A DNA stretch of 10,640 bases, from the NCBI GenBank assembly GCA_036939975.1, contig JALLPB010001992.1, positions 1-10,640 of the forward strand, given 5' to 3'. This DNA is from Cyclostephanos tholiformis (Eukaryota; Bacillariophyta; Thalassiosirophyceae; Thalassiosirales; Thalassiosiraceae). Below the pieces are notes generated by a model. That model was not told the origin of the DNA, did not search any database, and was given only the letters and a program-made list of their open reading frames with translations. Made by a program: the position numbers and the translations under genes. Below, in pieces: positions 6,223 through 10,640 of the stretch (position 1 is its first letter; every line of letters begins with the position of its first letter).

Positions 6223-7003
6223 CTATAATCTTCTTCCTACCCCTTTGTGAACAACATCCACAATACCTACAACACCACAGACTGACATGACAGTCCTAAT
6301 GTCATAAGCATTAGTGCAATTCACAATAAGAGCTTGCATGTCTTTATGGGAGGAATTGAATCGGATGAAGATGGGAAAAGATCAACAAGGAATGTCAACC
6401 AGACAAAACTGTGGCATGAACTTGATGGCAAGGAAGCCATGGGAAACCAGGCAAAAAAAGTACATGCTGGCTAAAAATTGAAGTTCAAGCCATCAGGAGG
6501 AATGGTGAGTGTGGATTGACCCCAAATGGTCAATTCATTCATTTCCTGCTGTTTCTGCTTGAAAGTCTCAGCAATATGGGTTGTTGCAATGAGGATATGA
6601 CTGAGGTTGTTTTAATACCAGTGCCAGAGGCAATTAATAAGCATTTCTTCAAGAAGATGTCACCATTGGTTGGAGCAGCCTGAAAGTGCTGGATCAATTT
6701 AGTGGGGCACCCTAAATGAATTTTGGCTCCTTGCTGGATGTAGAGGTCATGGGTAGGACTTGTTTGGTGGGGTTGGGAGTCACCATGATGTGTGTGTTTG
6801 GTGCTAGGGTGGAAACCTAGGTTGTTAATTACTGCAGTAATCCTCAGGATTAATGTAAAATACTGTTTTTGGTTGGTATGGACATTAATCACCCATTCCT
6901 GTTCCTGAGTAATTGTCTCCAAAACCCCTTGGGCCTCTGCTTTGTATCTGTATGGAATTACATAGAAAGCTACATAGGAATTGTCTCTGGTATTACTGTG
7001 CAA
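6223..7003 (-). pseudogene. Decayed protein-coding gene B, unknown family
   Basis: On the minus strand a 150-codon open frame (7003 to 6539, no ATG at its upstream end) includes NSYVAFYVIPYRYKAEAQ and LETITQEQEW. Near 6600 the coding sense moves to a second frame, open from 6611 to 6471, reading IAETFKQKQQEMNELTIWGQ and STLTIPPDGLNFNF before a TAG. A third frame, open from 6492 to 6223, reads FLAIKFMPQFCLVDIPC, has one TGA at 6382-6384, and continues in the same frame as MQALIVNCTNAYDIRT and VVGIVDVVHKG. The three frames overlap end to start, which fits one gene of over 250 codons with frameshifts and a stop. I do not recognise it. It shares strand with gene A, so the two may be parts of one coding region or of neighbouring genes separated by the minisatellite. 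Confidence 0.6.
6816..6831 (+). repeat. 16-bp inverted repeat, left copy
   Basis: CCTAGGTTGTTAATTA is identical to the reverse complement of 7082-7097. Immediately after it come two small perfect palindromes, TTACTGCAGTAA and AATCCTCAGGATT. The left copy lies inside the open frame of decayed gene B. Confidence 0.6.
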
Positions 7004-7081
7004 AAAAGGAATCCTGCAGGAATTCTAGGAATCCTGAAAAATACTGGATTTTCCAAAAGTAAAACAGGAATACTGAAACAT

Positions 7082-7097
7082 TAATTAACAACCTAGG
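7082..7097 (-). repeat. 16-bp inverted repeat, right copy
   Basis: TAATTAACAACCTAGG is the exact reverse complement of 6816-6831. The pair delimits 282 bp covering the upstream end of gene B and the start of the divergent central region. It could be a small fold-back duplication. Confidence 0.6.
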
Positions 7098-7275
7098 TGG
7101 AAACTATGGAGGTGACAATGGAATATGCAGCAATAATGGCACAAATGAATTCTTTCCTATTGAGTGATGCACACAAAATCTAGATTTTGCTATTGTAATT
7201 ATTTTGGTGTGATGGAAAGCTTAATTTTCATTAAATGAGGCTCATGAAGAGCAGTTATGTAACAGAAATATCTAG

Positions 7276-7679
7276 AAAGAGATAATCCATCTCACCCAAT
7301 GGAATTTAGTCAGTGAAAGGGCAGTTATGCAATGTGATGCTGATGGACAGTACAATTTATCAGGTGTGGAGGGGGCAAAAGGGACAATCATGGGGTTATC
7401 CGCATCCGGTGGTGATGCTGTGCAGTAGGAAAATTCAGGATGTGACCATACCTATGCAAGGTAAAAACATGACTGTCACGAAATCAATATTTGCAGAAGT
7501 GAGGTGTTTGAAAAGTTTTCCCTAAAATTGTGACTTGAAAAAATGATAAATAATCTAACTGAGGGGTATGAAAATACATTTTTTCATGTCCCATAAATAT
7601 CACCTTGCTGATTTCTGATGTTGAAGAAAGGGGATGGTCTGTGGGTCTTGGGGGGAATGATAAAAATGGACAAAACTAA
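7276..7679 (+). pseudogene. Decayed protein-coding gene C, upstream part, unknown family
   Basis: Three successive plus-strand pieces with natural protein composition. The frame open from 7276 reads HLTQWNLVSERAVMQCDADG and GAKGTIMGLSASGGDAVQ, stopping at TAG 7426-7428. The next frame picks up at once with KIQDVTIPMQGKNMTVTKS and AEVRCLKSFP, stopping at 7523-7525. After a short gap the stretch 7572-7679 reads KYIFSCPINITLLISDVEER and WSVGLGGNDKNGQN, then TAA. The change of frame at 7426-7430 with no gap looks like a single-base frameshift. I do not recognise the family. It lies divergently to gene B and on the same strand as the 7988-8681 fragments, so both may belong to one original gene reading toward the right arm. 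Confidence 0.5.
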
Positions 7680-7693
7680 TATTATGGGTCAGT

Positions 7694-7726
7694 CAGTGAG
7701 CAGGTATGATATTCTCCTGCTCACTG
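7694..7726. repeat. Perfect 11-bp-stem hairpin
   Basis: CAGTGAGCAGG (7694-7704) pairs exactly with CCTGCTCACTG (7716-7726) across an 11-base loop. It lies 15 bp after the last stop codon of the 7276-7679 fragment. I see no T-run after it and no known motif, so function is unknown. Confidence 0.6.
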
Positions 7727-7987
7727 CTATGATGTACAGATGTGAAATCATACCCCAACTGTACCACCAAAAAATTCAAAACTAGGTTGTAATTGTTTTT
7801 GCCAGCTGCCTCTGGACACAGCCTATGTGAGCTGCTGTGAATCTTCATCATGCAACTGCTTCTACATTGATAATTGTAATGATATGCCAAAAACACATCA
7901 AAGAACACAAAGCTGAGGTTACTACTAAGTTATATTCTGAGCTTATACTCCCTAATAACCACACTGCCACTCAGTGTACCCTCTTGA

Positions 7988-8681
7988 CTCAATCTTTGCA
8001 TTAACTCCCTCTACCAGGACCAGCTCAAGCTTGAGCAGTATGAGGATGCAGGCTCCTTCCCACCTCCCACCAATGCACCCACCACCATGTGTATCATCAA
8101 CGACACCAACCCTAACAAACCCAAATGGGGCCTAATGCCTAATCATGCACTTACACTAGAAACTGTGCTCATCAGATTACTTCGATGTGTAACCATGGCC
8201 AAACTACCACCAATGAACAAGACATAACCATCTTGTCAACCATTGCCCAACAACAGGCAGGTGGAAAATTGCTTCGCACTTGCTTTCTTCTCCCGTGTGA
8301 AGCACCTCCATTTCCCCTGAAGAGCAGAGGCAGAGGATCTCAAACGGTGTTGCTCAAACATCAAGTCAACAACCATTTGACATGCAAACCCCAGAAAGAT
8401 CTCATGGGCACATAAAGCACTGCCATCTCTGGTGTGCCATGGACTGGATGGTCAATGACCATAACTTCTACAGCTCAAGACAAAACACATGCTACTAAGC
8501 CTCAAGTGTGCTGAACTGCACTAAATATGCACTTGCAAGACAAGGTTCCAATAGTTTGTACGATCTGATTGGGAAGAGGGGCTCTGATGAGGGTGAGGAT
8601 AAGCCCCCACAAGGAGTTGTTGAAGAGTTGTTAAAGAGTTTTTGTGATAGAATACGGAGGTTTTTATGGTGCCTGGAATGA
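7988..8681 (+). pseudogene. Decayed protein-coding gene C, downstream part, unknown family
   Basis: The frame from 7988 (TGA directly upstream) runs 79 codons to TAA at 8225-8227, including LYQDQLKLEQYEDAGSF, PPPTNAPTTMCIINDTN and TLETVLIRLLRCVTMAKLPP. Near 8200-8220 the sense moves one frame on, giving TTNEQDITILSTIAQQQAGG, LLRTCFLLPCEAPPFPLKSR and VLLKHQVNNHL. Near 8400 it shifts again to a frame reading HIKHCHLWCAMDWMVNDHNF. This frame has one TAA at 8496-8498, then continues without break as KYALARQGSNSLYDLIGKRG and VVEELLKSFCDRIRRFLWC, ending at TGA 8679-8681. One gene of at least 230 codons, broken by two frameshifts and one stop, fits best. A CFLLPC-type segment and charged C-terminal part are visible, but I cannot name the family. 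It ends about 155 bp before the right arm. Confidence 0.65.
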
Positions 8682-8836
8682 AAATCTTCTGGCTCATACT
8701 TGTACCTGTTCTGGGGGTGCTACAAGAAAGGAATTGCTTATCTAGGAGTATCGTAGTATTTTTTGGTGGGACCTTCTCCCATATGGTTTGGGAAAGGCAC
8801 CTCACTAGTGAACTTGTCATCACCTGATCAGGTATG
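8682..8836. other. Short gap between gene C and the right arm
   Basis: No feature is seen. The minus-strand open frame that spans this region and 8521-8901 starts without ATG and runs antisense to the better-supported gene C fragment, so I do not count it as a gene. Confidence 0.4.
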
Positions 8837-9155
8837 ATGCATGCCAATGTGGGGCACAAAGTAACACTCTTAACCTTATCATTGAGGTTATTTTGTACCA
8901 AGACTTACATACCTGAGCTCATGATGACGAACTCGTGATGTCACAAAAACAGCCCCCAACACTGTGACCATGATGGCAGAGCTGCTTGCCCCTCTAACGG
9001 CAAGGATTCAATGAATCCAAGCAAACAAACATGTGGGCAACACAGAGAAGGGGTTGGGTGAAGCTGATGGTCGAAGAAATATGGTAGTTTCACTTAAAAT
9101 AAAGTACATATTAATATATTTCTGACAACCTATGTATTTTATACAAAATTGATTG

Positions 9156-9204
9156 CCCACCATGGACAATGGTCATCAAAATGATATTCATTGTCATCGG
9201 TGGG
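9156..9204. repeat. Imperfect hairpin present only in the right arm
   Basis: CCCACCATGGACAATG (9156-9171) pairs with CATTGTCATCGGTGGG (9189-9204), three mismatches in 16, and the loop contains further TCAT/ATGA pairing. The left arm, near 3714-3725, has a gap of about 40 bp at this place, ending right at the edge of the hairpin. Confidence 0.6.
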
Positions 9205-9466
9205 TGCCCATATAATACAAACAGACTAAACATATAGTTAAGATTAATATGGAAGCCTGACTTTAGTTTTAATGGACCATAATAAAAACATGGTTGTTGG
9301 CTACAGTTATGGTTGATGACAAAATCATTGATGACAATCAAGTCCACCTCTGTCACTCACTATTTTGATGGCCTTGTGGAGGGTTGCAGAAAAAAATGTT
9401 GGCAAAAACTCACCATATTTGCTGGCCATCTACTTTGCCATAACAATGCACCAATTCAATAATGTG

Positions 9467-9513
9467 CACAACACCCAATAGAGGAGGTCCAGGGCTTTGA
9501 TTGAAGCCACCGG
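9467..9513. repeat. Internal arm repeat, right-arm single copy
   Basis: The reverse complement matches copies 1-3 of the left arm (535-584, 647-693, 833-877), sharing the AGAGGAGGT block with copies 1 and 2 and the AGGGCTTTGAT block with copy 3. Only one copy is found in the right arm, so either the left arm amplified it or the right arm lost copies. Confidence 0.65.
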
Positions 9514-9796
9514 ATGCCCCCATTGTGTAAGTATTGCGGCTGCTCATTTGGACATGCATACACCATTTTTCTTGTGCTTTTTTCATCGTAACTTGTTGAA
9601 AAAGAGCCTCAGATGAAGTCAAGACCCCATTTAACAATAGGGGTGTGACATATTGATAAGACTGGATGGAGTTAACTACGATGACTGAATACTTTGCTGA
9701 GGGGGTTAAACTTGCATGTTATTGTTTAAACAATTGATTTCTATTAAGCATTGTCTTACTTAAGAGTAGTGTGAAGATATTAATTTTTGGACATCA

Positions 9797-9831
9797 AAAA
9801 ACTTGTAAAATGTTACATTTTACGAGTTTTT
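9797..9831. repeat. Near-perfect 17-bp-arm palindrome at the right arm tip
   Basis: AAAAACTTGTAAAATGT (9797-9813) pairs with ACATTTTACGAGTTTTT (9815-9831) around a single T. The one mismatch would be a G:U wobble in RNA. The homologous stretch at the left arm tip (about 211-235) keeps the GTTAAAAGGTAACATTTTAAG outline but is much degraded as a palindrome. The A-rich and T-rich outer bases resemble a bidirectional terminator, but position at the arm end makes a terminus-related structure at least as likely. Confidence 0.72.
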
Positions 9832-9945
9832 CACCCACATTGGTGTGCACCATACCAGAGTGAAGGGGGGTTTTGGACATCGGTTCAGTTTCTATGGTAC
9901 AGTATGAAGAATAGTACCATGTGTCACATCGCTGGTCTGTCCTAA

Positions 9946-10110
9946 AATCCCCCCCTCAGTTCTGGGGATGTTATCTCCACCAAGACCATGGTGTCCGATG
10001 GCTCCCATAGCCCCCTATGGCAGTGGTATGGCCAACCTGAGTGCGTCACCCTCATCTACAGTATATGGGCAATGGCAATGATAACCCCACTTGGTTTGGT
10101 CCCATTCTGA
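9946..10110 (+). pseudogene. Possible decayed coding fragment
   Basis: A 54-codon plus-strand stretch is open after TAA (9943-9945) and closes at TGA 10108-10110. Its composition is reasonably protein-like, including SGDVISTKTMVSDGSHSPLW and YGQPECVTLIYSIW. It has no ATG-led gene structure and no recognised family. An overlapping 79-codon frame (10041-10280) begins with ATG and is the main rival reading. This lies outside the right arm. Confidence 0.25.
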
Positions 10111-10233
10111 CAAGTGGGTGTAATTTAGTATTATACAGCACTGTACCCCTGATAGTTCATTTGCAATGTAACCTCACCATTTATGTAACTTCATTAAATT
10201 ATGCAATTAGATCACTTCTTTGTTGCCAATCAT

Positions 10234-10404
10234 TTAATTATTCCCTGAGTCAGTTGCTATATTCAACTCAGGGCATCTAGCCACAAGGATCTTGGCCCAT
10301 TACTCCTCTATGAACTTCTTTGCTGTCAGCCTGAATTCTTTTGTTCTTTGCTCAGCCAACCGCCTTAGTGCCGTGTCTCCCACATCCAGGTCCAACCTAC
10401 TGAC
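10234..10404 (-). pseudogene. Decayed coding fragment outside the right arm
   Basis: The minus strand between TAG (10405-10407) and TAA (10234-10236) has one internal TAA at 10300-10302. It otherwise reads like a soluble, charged protein: SRLDLDVGDTALRRLAEQRT and EFRLTAKKFIEE before the stop, WAKILVARCPELNIATDSG after it. The family is not recognised. The sequence extends to neither an ATG nor a longer frame, so this is a remnant. The 8-bp inverted repeat CCCTGAGT (10243-10250) / ACTCAGGG (10266-10273) lies inside its 3' end. Confidence 0.45.
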
Positions 10405-10640
10405 CTAGGCTGGTGGATAACTTTTCCCCTGAAATGAACTAAAACTAGTGAAAGTGAAGTAGCATTTGGTTCAGGTCAGGAAGAGAAAATTATGAGCTTA
10501 TTTTAATGATTAAAAATGATGTGGATCACCCTGGCAAAAGCAAAGTGGTGAGATGTATCTTGTAGGATTCTACAGGTGTTGGTATATCTTTATGATGTAT
10601 CTTTGATGTTCCTCCATGAGTATGTACATCTGTAGGAGAG
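10405..10640. other. Right flank, no recognisable feature
   Basis: AT-rich sequence with no supported coding frame, repeat or RNA gene visible. Confidence 0.4.

Larger units (their letters stand above)
8837..9855. repeat. Right arm of the large imperfect inverted repeat
   Basis: The reverse complement of this segment is collinear with the left arm (183-972 plus 3617-4050), skipping the piggyBac-like insertion. Examples on the plus strand: AAAGTAACACTCTTAACCTT (8858-8877), CACTTAAAATAAAGTACATA (9091-9110) followed by TTAATATAT, CTCACCATATTT (9409-9420), CATTTGGACATGCATACACC (9545-9564), GGGGTGTGACATATTGAT (9640-9657) and TGACTGAATACTTTG (9681-9695). Because it lacks the piggyBac-like element it preserves the pre-insertion layout. 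It carries a hairpin (9156-9204) that the left arm lacks, and one copy of a repeat the left arm has three times. The outer edge near 9855 is soft, and I found no flanking duplication matching sequence outside the left arm. Confidence 0.82.

Noticed and set aside
8521..8901. 126-codon minus-strand open frame overlapping the right arm
   Set aside because: It has no ATG at its start (TTG), runs antisense to a better-supported plus-strand coding remnant, and crosses the arm boundary.
9797..9831. Intrinsic bacterial terminator
   Set aside because: The stem is AT-rich and almost loop-free, no gene ends beside it, and the window is not bacterial. Its place at the arm tip is the more informative fact.
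10005..10020. Small hairpin CCATAG/CTATGG with CCCC loop
   Set aside because: A 6-bp stem is expected by chance at this window length, and nothing nearby gives it a role.
1..10640. tRNA, rRNA or other structured RNA genes
   Set aside because: I looked for cloverleaf-like boxes and conserved rRNA words on both strands and saw none. A covariance-model scan would be the decisive test.

Overview
The window looks like nuclear DNA of a eukaryote, most plausibly a protist. It carries a long intact piggyBac-type transposase ORF with a good ATG context, and everything around it is AT-rich, gene-poor and full of decayed repeats. There are no operons, Shine-Dalgarno-led gene series or bacterial-type genes. 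piggyBac-like proteins of this kind (long N-terminal extension, DDD core, C-terminal cysteine-rich finger) are common in diatoms and other stramenopiles, so a diatom-like genome is my best guess. That is an inference.

The dominant structure is a very large imperfect inverted repeat. A left arm (about 183-972, continuing at 3617-4050) matches the reverse complement of a right arm (about 8837-9855). The arms are roughly 1.0-1.2 kb, clearly homologous over most of their length, and diverged by many substitutions and indels. Between them lie about 4.8 kb (4051-8836) holding decayed coding fragments. Those on the minus strand (4912-5431, 6223-7003) and those on the plus strand (7276-7679, 7988-8681) point outward from a shared central region near 7000-7280. 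I read this as one dead, unidentified DNA element of about 7 kb with kilobase-long terminal inverted repeats. The alternative is two opposed copies of a dispersed repeat flanking unrelated fragments.

The left arm is interrupted by a younger, apparently complete piggyBac-like transposon (979-3616, 2638 bp). It has perfect 14-bp terminal inverted repeats, palindromic subterminal motifs and one uninterrupted 698-codon transposase on the minus strand. It is flanked by a direct repeat of ATAGCT, not the TTAA expected for piggyBac. Homology with the right arm resumes on both sides of it, so the right arm acts as a paralogous near-empty site.

Other features are a minisatellite (5817-6088), a 31-bp tandem duplication (5545-5602), several strong palindromes (two of them at matching arm tips), and decayed coding fragments outside the right arm (10234-10404 on the minus strand, possibly 9946-10110 on the plus strand). 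The only gene likely to be functional is the piggyBac-like transposase. No tRNA, rRNA or CRISPR was seen.
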